A DNA stretch of 64,000 bases from NCBI GenBank assembly GCA_965250215.1, contig CBDFNN010000004.1, positions 1,860,001-1,924,000 of the forward strand, in the 5' to 3' direction. Under the pieces are notes generated by a model that saw only the letters and a program-made list of their open reading frames with translations, had not been told where the DNA came from and made no database searches. Made by a program: the position numbers and the translations under genes. The first letter of the stretch is position 1. Each line of letters opens with the position of its first letter. This stretch comes from CBDFNN01 sp965250215. GTDB lineage: Bacteria > Bacteroidota > Rhodothermia > Rhodothermales > DATKEJ01. This document shows, piece by piece, positions 7,925 to 16,150 of this stretch.

Positions 7925-10056
7925 AATTGGACAGAGTTCCAGATATCATCGAAGGTTGTTTTCGTGCTTTGACTTAAGTCTTCCTTTGCCTTCTTGGAAA
8001 CGAGGTCAGGGTTTCTTGCAATGAAGCCATCGATGTGCTCTAGCATCAATCGCTGTCGCCTTGTGTCTCCTAGATTTTCATATTGCTTGAGCTCCTCCTT
8101 GAGGAAGTCGACTCGCTTTTGCTCCTCATCACTTCTCTGTTCGAGGCCGAGAAGATAGTAGTATTCTTGGAATTGATCCTCTATGTCGGGATCGAGCGTA
8201 CTGTTGAGACCAAAAATCTCTGATGTAAGAAGTTGGTCGACCCGAAGGCCGTTGATAGACGGTAAATCGGAGACAAGATTATTTCCGTTTTCGTCATATT
8301 TCAGAAGAGCTACTTCTCCATCTTCCAAGCCTCTGAGAGAAAGCGGTGAATGAGTTGTAGCAATGAATTGCACGCGAGGAAAAACCTCCTTAAGCGACTT
8401 TATTATTCTCATCTGCCATCTCGGATGGAGGTGAGCACCGATTTCGTCGATAAGGACAATTCCTTCTGCTACCGCCATGTCGCCCCATCTATGGGTCATG
8501 ACCGACATGATGTCGACAGCAAGGGCAACCATAGATTGATATCCCGAACTCAAGTGTGATAGCTGACATGGAACTCCGTTGTGGACTAGTTTTATTTTGC
8601 CATCTGCTGGGTCTTTGATGAACATGTCATTTTTTCCGAGGGCTAGAAGGCTACGAAGAGCTTCAGCTGTTTCGGCGAATTCAAGTTCACCAAGACTGTC
8701 CAACCATTCTTCCGCGGTATCTAGGGGTACGAATGGGTCAAATAGATTGTCGACCCGGATGTAGTCCAATTTGTCGGGCCCAGTATGTGGTCCTTGAGGC
8801 AACAATCTCGTGGCGCCGTATCCAAGGAGCAGGACTTTCGTTTCGGATTGGTTGGATTCAAAACTTGTTTCGTCCTTTTCAAAACGAAGCTCGACTGGAT
8901 CATTTTCCCCAGACAGGTACACTTTTACAAATCCTTTTTCAGTTCCGTGGGCCAGGGCCTTATTCGGAGTGATGTCCAGTCTCGCTCTATAGTCCTCGTC
9001 TGCGAGACAGAGTGCAATTGCCGTTAATAGTGAACTTTTTCCAGTTCCGTTTTCACCCAATAATACGAGCCATCCAGCCGAGCTTGAATCGCCAACTGGC
9101 ATGGAAATGCTTAAATCTCTTATGCCACGATAATTTTTAACGTCCACTTGCCGAATGAATCTGCTTTGTTCGAAGTAGCTCGAAGTTGATTCTTGGGACT
9201 TGAGGGTGTCTTTGCTTTTCGAGAATTGATAAGCTTTGAAATTTTCGAAGGTCGATTGAACCTTTTCTTCACTCGAAAGACTAGTTGCGTCAAAGGACTG
9301 ATCCGGAAGAATAGACTTGACACTAGTACTGTCCCTTTCGCTCCATTGTTTGATGAATTGTCTCTTCATCGCAAGAAATGGAGAAGCGGCAGAAAGCAAA
9401 GATTGAAGCCCTTCTGAGTTCTGGTCATCGGCAAGAAAATCAGACCAGGTATCAAGGAGTCTCTGGAATGCAATCCTTCGTTGCTCGACAAAGGAAATGT
9501 CATTCAGGTTGTAAGTCTCAATAGAAACACGTCCTCGGTTTGAATCACTGCTGACGAAACCCTTCGAGTCATAAACAAAGTGCTCTTCTGGATTATCTTT
9601 GCATGGATCGAGTAGTAGAGGCTTTTCAATATGAATGAATTCGAGCCCCGTCTGAACAGGAGCACGCTCTGATTCGACTTCAAATCGAGACCCTTTGGCC
9701 CGGCTACAAATTCCGGATGCTAAATAGATGTTGTCCCACTCGTAGGCTAACCACCAATAGTGCTCTCGCGACAGTTTTCCATCCGAAGAGATACTATGAC
9801 TCGGCGGTCGATAGTGAGTAATATTGTGTAGATCAGGATTCTCAATCAAACTATCCGAAAAGGCGCATTTCCCGTTGAAAAGATGTACCAGTTCTTCGTG
9901 GACAGATTTGTCTGTATAAACTCTCTCTTCAAAACGGAAGCGGCCGTAATCTTTGCCAGAGAGAAAGAATTTTTCGGCTCTGTCTTTTTCCCGTAATGCC
10001 AATCCAGAGTTTAGAGACTCTGGCTTTTCTGCCATAAATCGATCGACGGAAATCAT
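7921..10056 (-). CDS. Septu-like AAA ATPase fused to a degenerate HNH domain
   Basis: A 711-residue protein. Residues 1-240 align with the neighbouring HNH nuclease (FLSGKDY, LFNGKCAF, HYRPP, LLLDPCKDNPEEH), but the zinc site is broken: CxxC has become C64-A-F-S67 and the second pair is reduced to C117-S. His81 remains. Residues 300-711 form an SMC/OLD-type ATPase: K-N-Y-R-G-I, Walker A GENGTGKS (about 334-341), signature LSSGYQ, Walker B IVLIDEIGAHLHP and the switch TTHSPL. PtuA-type ATPases have this fold, but the N-terminal pseudo-nuclease is unusual. It lies 2 bases after the protease gene and overlaps the nuclease gene. It likely forms a complex with the intact HNH protein. Confidence 0.85.
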   Translation of the reverse strand: MISVDRFMAEKPESLNSGLALREKDRAEKFFLSGKDYGRFRFEERVYTDKSVHEELVHLFNGKCAFSDSLIENPDLHNITHYRPPSHSISSDGKLSREHYWWLAYEWDNIYLASGICSRAKGSRFEVESERAPVQTGLEFIHIEKPLLLDPCKDNPEEHFVYDSKGFVSSDSNRGRVSIETYNLNDISFVEQRRIAFQRLLDTWSDFLADDQNSEGLQSLLSAASPFLAMKRQFIKQWSERDSTSVKSILPDQSFDATSLSSEEKVQSTFENFKAYQFSKSKDTLKSQESTSSYFEQSRFIRQVDVKNYRGIRDLSISMPVGDSSSAGWLVLLGENGTGKSSLLTAIALCLADEDYRARLDITPNKALAHGTEKGFVKVYLSGENDPVELRFEKDETSFESNQSETKVLLLGYGATRLLPQGPHTGPDKLDYIRVDNLFDPFVPLDTAEEWLDSLGELEFAETAEALRSLLALGKNDMFIKDPADGKIKLVHNGVPCQLSHLSSGYQSMVALAVDIMSVMTHRWGDMAVAEGIVLIDEIGAHLHPRWQMRIIKSLKEVFPRVQFIATTHSPLSLRGLEDGEVALLKYDENGNNLVSDLPSINGLRVDQLLTSEIFGLNSTLDPDIEDQFQEYYYLLGLEQRSDEEQKRVDFLKEELKQYENLGDTRRQRLMLEHIDGFIARNPDLVSKKAKEDLSQSTKTTFDDIWNSVQL

Positions 10057-10058
10057 AA

Positions 10059-11474
10059 CTAGGCTCGTATTTGGAGACGTGCTCCCGGATCACCCAATAG
10101 CATGTAGTTTTGAGCGTCGGATCGCATGATCCAGTAGTCGATAAATTTCTTTGTCAACTTGTCTGTCCACTCATATCTGCCCCTTTTATCCTTATCGATA
10201 GTTGAGGTAATAATTTGATTGGTTGTGTTGAGTCTTGCATTTATATCCTTAAGCGCTCGACCAATCGGCTGAACCTTAAAAATTGACTCGATGGCTGTCA
10301 CGAATGGCGCCATGCGCGGATGCCAATCTTCCAAAAGATGGGGGTCGTTTTGATCTGAAAAGCCATGAAGGAATGCGGTATCAACGTGTCCAATGTATCC
10401 TACAGGACCATGCGGATTCGCGAGCAACTTCTTCGGAATTGCCGCAACGAAATCTTCTTTCGTTAATGGGGCTGGACCACCTCTAAACCAATGCTCAAAA
10501 TCGCTTTCCGCTGGAGTGCCATAGCCAAAGCATGCAAACTGAAAATAGAGTGAACCCTCAAGGAAGGATGTGTCGGAAGGGAGGTCGTCGGCCGTGAGCA
10601 ACCACTTGTCCATGTTTTCATCTGGACTGTGTTGACAAACGAGAGCACCGTTGACGCGCTTCTGCAATTCGAATGGTTGATTCGATGCAGCGATTCCATG
10701 CGAGGCTGAGTACACGAGTGCGGGATTGCTAGAAATTAGCAACTCAACAAACTCTGATTTTCTCGCCTCGTCTCCAATCAGAGCTCTAGAGGCGAATCCA
10801 AATCGATCTTCAAGCTTTGCGTTCAAGGGCTCTATCATGTATTGCCGACTGAAGTGCGTTGCATCATTGACGCCTCCATCAGGACCAAATAGGATGGCTT
10901 CCTTTGAGAGCAGATGGTCATTTGATCCCTCGAGTCTTACCACTTTCTGAACATAATTGGAAAGATCTGTGAGGTCGTTGAAATCCAGTCGCCCAAGGGA
11001 AAGAGAGGTTGAAAGCAGGGATTGAAATTTTAATGGTATGAGTTGAGGGTCTCCAATTAGAAGCACAAACTGAGGTGTCTGTCGGCCTTCAAGTTCGAGA
11101 GCTAAGAAATTGTCTTCCAGCCATCGATTCCAGTCGTCGTCGTTTTCGCAATCATACCATAGAGGTAGGGACGGGTCTGCCATCCCTCTCAAGATCGCCA
11201 AGGGTTTCATTATTTCGACTATTTCATCTCGATCTGGATCGTCAGGATTCACGACGTAAGTCCAGCCGGCCTCTTTCGGGTTGTTCAGATCTTCCGATCG
11301 ATTAGTCTGGATAGGGGAAAACTCTCTAAGGATTTGTTCTCCTTTGGATATATCTGGTTTTCCTTCGTCTTGTAGCTTTACGACATCGAGGAAGTTGTCT
11401 ACAAAACCTTGATCGAGTGACTTGAATAAAGGATCTCCAGATTCGTAATCGACTCCCAGTCCGAAATATGGCAT
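10059..11474 (-). CDS. Caspase/gingipain-like (C25-like) cysteine protease
   Basis: A 471-residue protein from the ATG at 11474; the longer frame to 11516 would need TTG. A caspase-fold dyad is visible: H259 in VYSASHG and C315 in FQFACFGYG, each after a hydrophobic beta-strand, followed by GPVGYIGHVDTAF, as in clan CD proteases such as the C25 family. There is no signal peptide, so it is cytoplasmic, unlike secreted gingipains. It is the first gene of the leftward operon, ahead of the ATPase, HNH and TIR genes. Caspase-like proteases in defence loci usually act as death effectors or as processors of partners. Specificity cannot be read. Confidence 0.7.
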   Translation of the reverse strand: MPYFGLGVDYESGDPLFKSLDQGFVDNFLDVVKLQDEGKPDISKGEQILREFSPIQTNRSEDLNNPKEAGWTYVVNPDDPDRDEIVEIMKPLAILRGMADPSLPLWYDCENDDDWNRWLEDNFLALELEGRQTPQFVLLIGDPQLIPLKFQSLLSTSLSLGRLDFNDLTDLSNYVQKVVRLEGSNDHLLSKEAILFGPDGGVNDATHFSRQYMIEPLNAKLEDRFGFASRALIGDEARKSEFVELLISSNPALVYSASHGIAASNQPFELQKRVNGALVCQHSPDENMDKWLLTADDLPSDTSFLEGSLYFQFACFGYGTPAESDFEHWFRGGPAPLTKEDFVAAIPKKLLANPHGPVGYIGHVDTAFLHGFSDQNDPHLLEDWHPRMAPFVTAIESIFKVQPIGRALKDINARLNTTNQIITSTIDKDKRGRYEWTDKLTKKFIDYWIMRSDAQNYMLLGDPGARLQIRA

Positions 11475-11685
11475 AGCATTTCTTGATTCGTGTATTGAGG
11501 AAGGCGATAGAGACAAGGCGATTGGATCAAGACGAGAAAATTGCAGCTGGCCACTTCATCTGTAATTGACCAAGCGAGGAAGGGAATTTGGGATCCGACA
11601 GGTGGGTTCAAAAAAGTCTTTTTGAATCATTCAGTTCTGGATTGGTCATTTCTGTCGCCTTCAAGGTTGAATCAACCATGCCAAT
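11475..11685. promoter_or_regulatory. Divergent promoter region of the two island operons
   Basis: These 211 bases separate the leftward protease operon from the rightward CIS operon and must hold promoters for both. Two dyads stand out. TTCAAAAA (11607-11614) and TTTTTGAA (11619-11626) form a perfect 8-bp inverted repeat with a 4-base spacer. GGTTGA (11665-11670) and TCAACC (11672-11677) form a 6-bp inverted repeat ending 8 bases before the ATG at 11686. Both could be operators. The second covers the ribosome-binding region of the first rightward gene. No regulator gene is recognisable next to it. I could not assign -33/-7 promoter boxes with confidence. Confidence 0.5.
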
Positions 11686-12525
11686 ATGTTTCGTTTCACA
11701 AACTCAATTCTTGGACTACTCTGTCTAAGTCTGCTACTCAGTTCCTGCCTGTCATCCGTCGGTAGATCCGTTGTTAAAGGTGCTAAAGAGGAGTCCGTAG
11801 AGGAGCTCGGCGAACAACTTGTTCGGGGAATACGAAAGGATTTGAAATTCATCGCGTCTGATATCGTGACTGAGCTGGACAGCTCCTTGCATGAATCGGA
11901 AATCGCAGCCTATTTGGAAGCGGCAATAACAGATCCGGTATACTCTCTGGACTCGCTTCTTTTGAGAAACGGTGAGGACGCATTCTTTGAAAGGCTTGGC
12001 TTGTCCCTTGGCAACAGTGTTAGAGACATAAGACTCGAACTGCTAGGTGACGACGCGCTTTCGAATCTTCTCAACATGAGGGATGAGTTGCTTGGAGAAC
12101 AATTGAGATTCATAGTATCGACTCTAATAGACAGTTCGATGACTCACGTCGGTAGAGGTTATCGACAAGAGGTTTATCCCGACCTAGACGAGACAGCATC
12201 GTTATTGGCGAAGACTATTCTCGATGTTAGCGGCGAACTCGGCAAGGAAAGTAAGGGAGTCATCAACACGGGTGTCGAAGGGGGGAATAAGATTCTTTGG
12301 ACGGCCGGAGGTGTAATCGGACTTCTACTTCTCTTGGGTGGATTTCTTGCCTTGGCCTACCAACGGCAAAAGAAGACTCTCCGTATGGTGGCAAAAGAGG
12401 TGGTGCAGCATAAGTTTTCTTCCCAGAGTTTTGGCACGGACTCCATTCTTGATCGGATAAATGAAAAGGCAAAGGCGAAGAAGCTGCAGGATACGTGGCG
12501 CGAAGCTATTTCTGATTTCGAATGA
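11686..12525 (+). CDS. Envelope-spanning lipoprotein with C-terminal TM helix
   Basis: A 279-residue protein. The signal sequence ends in LLLSSC (Cys21), so the mature N-terminus should be lipidated. About 180 mainly helical residues follow, with repeated Leu/acidic patterns, then a strong membrane helix (about 203-224) and a 55-residue basic cytoplasmic tail. An anchor at each end suggests a protein bridging membranes or looping in the periplasm. As first gene of the CIS operon it is a candidate anchor or docking factor, by inference from position. I recognise no family. The ATG at 11686 is the only start preceding the signal sequence. Confidence 0.65.
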   Translation: MFRFTNSILGLLCLSLLLSSCLSSVGRSVVKGAKEESVEELGEQLVRGIRKDLKFIASDIVTELDSSLHESEIAAYLEAAITDPVYSLDSLLLRNGEDAFFERLGLSLGNSVRDIRLELLGDDALSNLLNMRDELLGEQLRFIVSTLIDSSMTHVGRGYRQEVYPDLDETASLLAKTILDVSGELGKESKGVINTGVEGGNKILWTAGGVIGLLLLLGGFLALAYQRQKKTLRMVAKEVVQHKFSSQSFGTDSILDRINEKAKAKKLQDTWREAISDFE

Positions 12526-12569
12526 TCTATGTCAAGCTCATCTATCGCCTTGATTAGTACTCTAACGAA

Positions 12570-13262
12570 ATGCAATCAATGATTACTCCCTACAATAAGA
12601 TGATTTCGAAATGGTACCGAGAGCTCGGTATCGATTCAAAGATCAGCTTCGATGAGCCGAAGCTGGCATCGGAAAGGGCAGAATCTGGAATCAACTTTTT
12701 TCTCATCGGATTTGGGGAGGACCCCGTTCTAAGAAATTCTTCTCTGGCGCCGATTTCCTTAAAACTTGTTTATCTCGTAACTCCTTGGGCCTCCAGTTCA
12801 AAGGAGAGATCGAACATTATTTTTACCGTTCTACTCGCAGCTCTTGAAAACGAGCTTATGGAAGTTGAATATGTGAGACCCGAAGAAATCGCTTGGTCGA
12901 CTTTGAATATTGCACCTCAAGCTTCTTTTTTCCTGAAGCTACCAGTAAAGATCGAGAGGGCAGAAACTGTGGCACCAAGCGTAACTCGTCCTTTAAAATT
13001 AAGACTACGTCCCGGACAAGGGATGTCTGGGAAGGTCAGTGGACCCGGAGACGTGGGACTTGCCAATGCGCTTGTAAGTCTTCCAGATTTGAACAAGCAT
13101 TGCCAGACAGACAAGAAAGGTCAATTTAGATTCGAGTCTGTACCGAGTTCAAATAAGCAGAAAGTAGTCGTGAAGGCAAAAGGTCGGTCAATGACGTCCT
13201 ATGTGAACACCTCTCAGCTTAGTTCGCCAGTAGAAATCAATTTCAAAAATCTTATCACCTAA
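12570..13262 (+). CDS. CIS tail terminator, Pvc16/Afp16-like (DUF4255), with carboxypeptidase-regulatory-like domain
   Basis: A 230-residue protein. Residues 1-130 resemble the Pvc16/Afp16 N-terminal domain (DUF4255), which caps the top of sheath and tube in extracellular contractile injection systems: a PLSLKL-like strand (here PISLKLVYLVTPW), then a helix with LLAALENE. Residues about 150-225 look like a CarboxypepD_reg / CnaB-type beta-sandwich (GKVSGPGDVGLANALVSL, T-D-K-K-G-Q-F-R-F). Some family members carry such extra domains. It lies 7 bases before the sheath gene, matching an Afp16-sheath pairing. The assignment is by pattern and position. Confidence 0.7.
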   Translation: MQSMITPYNKMISKWYRELGIDSKISFDEPKLASERAESGINFFLIGFGEDPVLRNSSLAPISLKLVYLVTPWASSSKERSNIIFTVLLAALENELMEVEYVRPEEIAWSTLNIAPQASFFLKLPVKIERAETVAPSVTRPLKLRLRPGQGMSGKVSGPGDVGLANALVSLPDLNKHCQTDKKGQFRFESVPSSNKQKVVVKAKGRSMTSYVNTSQLSSPVEINFKNLIT

Positions 13263-13269
13263 TAAAGCT

Positions 13270-14463
13270 ATGCCAAATTATTTAACACCCGGTATATACG
13301 TGGAGGAGGTAGCATCTGGACCTCGTCCTATTGAAGCTGTCGGAACCAGTACCATGGGTGCCGTCGGAATCGCCGCTGCAGCCGAAAATCATGTAAACGA
13401 GTGCAAAGCCATTCGGAATTGGAGCGAGTATGTAAGGCTTTACGGAAAAGATGGTGCGGAATCGACGTATCTCGATAATGCCGTAAGAGGATTTTTTATC
13501 AATGGTGGCAGCTTCTGTTACGTTGTCAATGTAGGTAAGGGTGGTAGTCTTGTAGGTAGCAAGGGAAAAAAGGGCGGTCTAGAAAAGTTAGAAGAGATTG
13601 ACGAGATAGCGATCGTTATTGCACCAGGATTTACCTCGGCGAAAGACTACGAGCATGTCTTGACACATTGCGAGAATTGTGGAGATCGAGTAGCCATTTT
13701 GGACTCCGAGGAAGAAGTGGACGACTTGACTATGCTTCTGAAAGTGAAGACGGTTGCTGAATCCAGCTCCAAAGACAAAGTCAAAGCGAGGTCCGCAGGG
13801 AAAGGTTTGAAACCGCGCCAGTCAACACATGGCACATTTTATTTTCCATGGGTATTTGCCGCAGATGCTTTTGAGCCTAGCAAAACCATCTCGATGCCTC
13901 CATCCGGTCACATAGCCGGGTTATGGGCCAGAAACGACGCCGAAAGAGGAGTCCAAAAGGCTCCTGCCAATGCGCCTTTACGAGGCGTCATCGGTCTAAA
14001 ATATAATATAACGAGAGCAGAGCAGGGGCCTCTTAATAAAGAAGGAGTCAATTGCATTCGGTCCTTCACGTCCGAGGGTATTAGAGTTTGGGGAGCCCGG
14101 ACTCTAGCTGGTGGAGCAAGTGAATGGCGTTATGTCCCAGTGCGGAGATTGTTCAACATGATTGAAGAATCCATTGCAGAAGGTACCCGCTATGTAGTTT
14201 TCGAACCCAATAACGAGACACTCTGGCAGAACATTCGGCGCGACATAGGTGCTTTCTTAACGGTTTTATGGCGAAACGGAGCATTGATGGGCAGCACTCC
14301 TGAAGAAGCTTTCTATGTCAAATGTGACTCAGAAACAAATCCACCTGAAGTCATCGACGCAGGTCAGGTTGTCGCAGAGGTAGGCATTGCCCCTCTTAAA
14401 CCAGCCGAGTTTGTCATTATCCGAATTAGTCAATATCAGAGCGCTTCGCTCGAAGAAAATTAA
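13270..14463 (+). CDS. Contractile tail sheath protein
   Basis: A 397-residue protein of the phage tail sheath / Afp2-4 family. The N-terminus YLTPGIYVEEVASGPRPIEAV is the classical sheath start, with G-T-S-T-M-G-A-V-G-I after it. F-x-N-G-G-x-x-C-Y-V-V-N-V follows near residue 80, and the C-terminus has NNETLWQNIRRDIGAFL and the ending FVIIRISQYQ. The sheath wraps the tube and contracts to drive it through a target membrane. Only one sheath gene is present, whereas Afp and PVC clusters have three. A lysine-rich insertion (about residues 90-100 and 155-180) carries the variable outer domain. Confidence 0.95.
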   Translation: MPNYLTPGIYVEEVASGPRPIEAVGTSTMGAVGIAAAAENHVNECKAIRNWSEYVRLYGKDGAESTYLDNAVRGFFINGGSFCYVVNVGKGGSLVGSKGKKGGLEKLEEIDEIAIVIAPGFTSAKDYEHVLTHCENCGDRVAILDSEEEVDDLTMLLKVKTVAESSSKDKVKARSAGKGLKPRQSTHGTFYFPWVFAADAFEPSKTISMPPSGHIAGLWARNDAERGVQKAPANAPLRGVIGLKYNITRAEQGPLNKEGVNCIRSFTSEGIRVWGARTLAGGASEWRYVPVRRLFNMIEESIAEGTRYVVFEPNNETLWQNIRRDIGAFLTVLWRNGALMGSTPEEAFYVKCDSETNPPEVIDAGQVVAEVGIAPLKPAEFVIIRISQYQSASLEEN

Positions 14464-14475
14464 AGGTAGGTCGTC

Positions 14476-14904
14476 ATGCAAATTGATCCTCAACGCTCTT
14501 TCAACTTCCGTGTCGAAATCTCAGGCGCCGGAACATTGGGACTCTTCACTTCCGTGGATGGAATTGGAGTCAAGAACAATGTTATACGATTTCGTGAGGC
14601 TGGTCACCAAGGTGTTCGAGCCTTGCCAGGCCAGACACAAGTCAACGATATTACGCTGAACTACGGTGTGTCACAGTCCAACGATTTATGGCTTTGGATG
14701 GATCGTGTATCCAAGGGAACGGCTGAGAGGAAATCGATCTCGATTATTCTCTTGAGCAACGATGGTGCCAGTGAAAACGTGCGCTGGAATCTATTCGAGT
14801 GCTTCCCCTGCGAATGGAATATCTCGCCTTTGGATGCTATGTCACAAGGAATCGCAATCGCAAAGCTAAAGCTGGCTTGCGAGAGGATAGAGCTTGCTTC
14901 ATAA
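14476..14904 (+). CDS. Contractile tail tube protein (Afp1/5, T4 gp19-like)
   Basis: A 142-residue protein. The start DPQRSFNFRVEISG, then L-F-T-S-V-D-G-I-G and later ITLNYGVSQSNDLWLW-type segments, are characteristic of the gp19/Afp1 tube fold that stacks as hexamers inside the sheath. The end (CFPCEWNISPLDAMSQGIAIAKLKLACE) is the usual beta-hairpin and helix region. It begins 12 bases after the sheath. Only one tube paralogue is visible, whereas Afp has two. The gene overlaps the next by 11 bases. Confidence 0.95.
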   Translation: MQIDPQRSFNFRVEISGAGTLGLFTSVDGIGVKNNVIRFREAGHQGVRALPGQTQVNDITLNYGVSQSNDLWLWMDRVSKGTAERKSISIILLSNDGASENVRWNLFECFPCEWNISPLDAMSQGIAIAKLKLACERIELAS

Positions 14905-16150
14905 ATGGACATATCGTTTTGAGAGCTTTCTGCGGTCTCTCCTAAATAAGATTGGTCATCAGTTTATCGAGCTCTCGGTAGAAGGCGATACTTCTCTGTC
15001 GGATGACTCCAGTGATATTGAATCTGCACTTTCAGCTCTGAGAATAAAATATCCTGATGCTCCTGATAACTGGTTGAAGCTACTTCTAGGAAATCCATTA
15101 GGAGAAAAAGAGCATAGCGTCAGTCGTCCTGACGCGAATTTCGCAAAGAATAGACTCGTATCGACCAAGGAAGAGAGTGATGTCGAGCTTGCCAGAAAAG
15201 ACCATCCATTAGAGGAAAATGCCCTCGAGTTCGAGTCTTCGTCTGAGGAAGAGAGCTTCGAAAAAAAAGACCCAGTTTCCGATATTGATAATGACAATGC
15301 ATTAGTGAAGAAAGATGGAATCTTGAGCCATTCAAACAATGCCGTGCAGTCTCCACTTAGATCTGAGCCAGAGCATTCTGCCCAAGATGTCAAAGACGGT
15401 AAAGAAGCACCCAGCCAAGGCCAAGGGGAATTAGAGTCTGTCAGACCTGTGAGCCATCCTTCTTCTAGTCAAGCCTTTCTCGATGACGAGACAACAGTCT
15501 CAGGTCAATATGTCCAGGAATCGAGGAAAGAGGTAGTCATTGAGGCAGATTTTGAAAGTCCGAAGCTAGCGGGAATGTTTGGTCAAGATGTCGTCGATAG
15601 TTCGGCAATTGAAGAGCCAGCGATGAGGACAAATGGATCAAGGGAAGGCGCAGGACAAGTGATGAACATCGCGAAATGGCCCAAGCTGAATAATCAATTT
15701 GAGTCTGTAGAAAGAGGCGATGAAGTTGCTTTTCGAAGCTCTGAGCAAAGCGAGGAAGTTCGTTCGAGACATTCAAATCTCGAAAATTCATTCCAATCCA
15801 ACTCTGCTGCAAGTCAGAAACCAGCCAGCTCGGCAAGAAGAAGTGTCGAAGTCGACGATGATTCGGGCGAAGGACCAAAAATAGAGCTCCGAGATAAAGC
15901 CGCTTTTCCCTATACCGAGTTGCTAGAACATCCCCTCTCAGAGGTGAATTTTCCGAGTCTAATGCCTGGTAATCAGCAGCAAGGATTAGAAGAAATGAAT
16001 GCCAATATCACGAATTCGTGGCCGATTCTCTTGGATGCTAAACTTGATTCTCTTGAGAAATCACTCGATGAGACGGGCATTCGAGCTTACAGTCTTACAA
16101 ATACTCGTCAACAAACCAAAGATCCATGGAGCGAGTTGCTTTCCATATAG
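14894..16150 (+). CDS. Acidic, largely disordered CIS-operon protein
   Basis: A 418-residue protein from a TTG start (14894) overlapping the tube gene by 11 bases; no ATG exists near the start. Residues 1-30 are basic and hydrophobic, and residues about 44-70 form a short helical region (ESALSALRIKYPDAP, NWLKLLLG). Residues 80-340 are rich in Ser, Glu, Asp, Gln and Lys with no repeat or motif. The last 60 residues look ordered again (SWPILLDAKLDSLEKS). It occupies the position of Afp6 between tube and LysM genes but is much longer. It could be a tube or baseplate adaptor, tail plug or tape-measure substitute. No homology is recognised. Confidence 0.7.
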   Translation: MLHKWTYRFESFLRSLLNKIGHQFIELSVEGDTSLSDDSSDIESALSALRIKYPDAPDNWLKLLLGNPLGEKEHSVSRPDANFAKNRLVSTKEESDVELARKDHPLEENALEFESSSEEESFEKKDPVSDIDNDNALVKKDGILSHSNNAVQSPLRSEPEHSAQDVKDGKEAPSQGQGELESVRPVSHPSSSQAFLDDETTVSGQYVQESRKEVVIEADFESPKLAGMFGQDVVDSSAIEEPAMRTNGSREGAGQVMNIAKWPKLNNQFESVERGDEVAFRSSEQSEEVRSRHSNLENSFQSNSAASQKPASSARRSVEVDDDSGEGPKIELRDKAAFPYTELLEHPLSEVNFPSLMPGNQQQGLEEMNANITNSWPILLDAKLDSLEKSLDETGIRAYSLTNTRQQTKDPWSELLSI

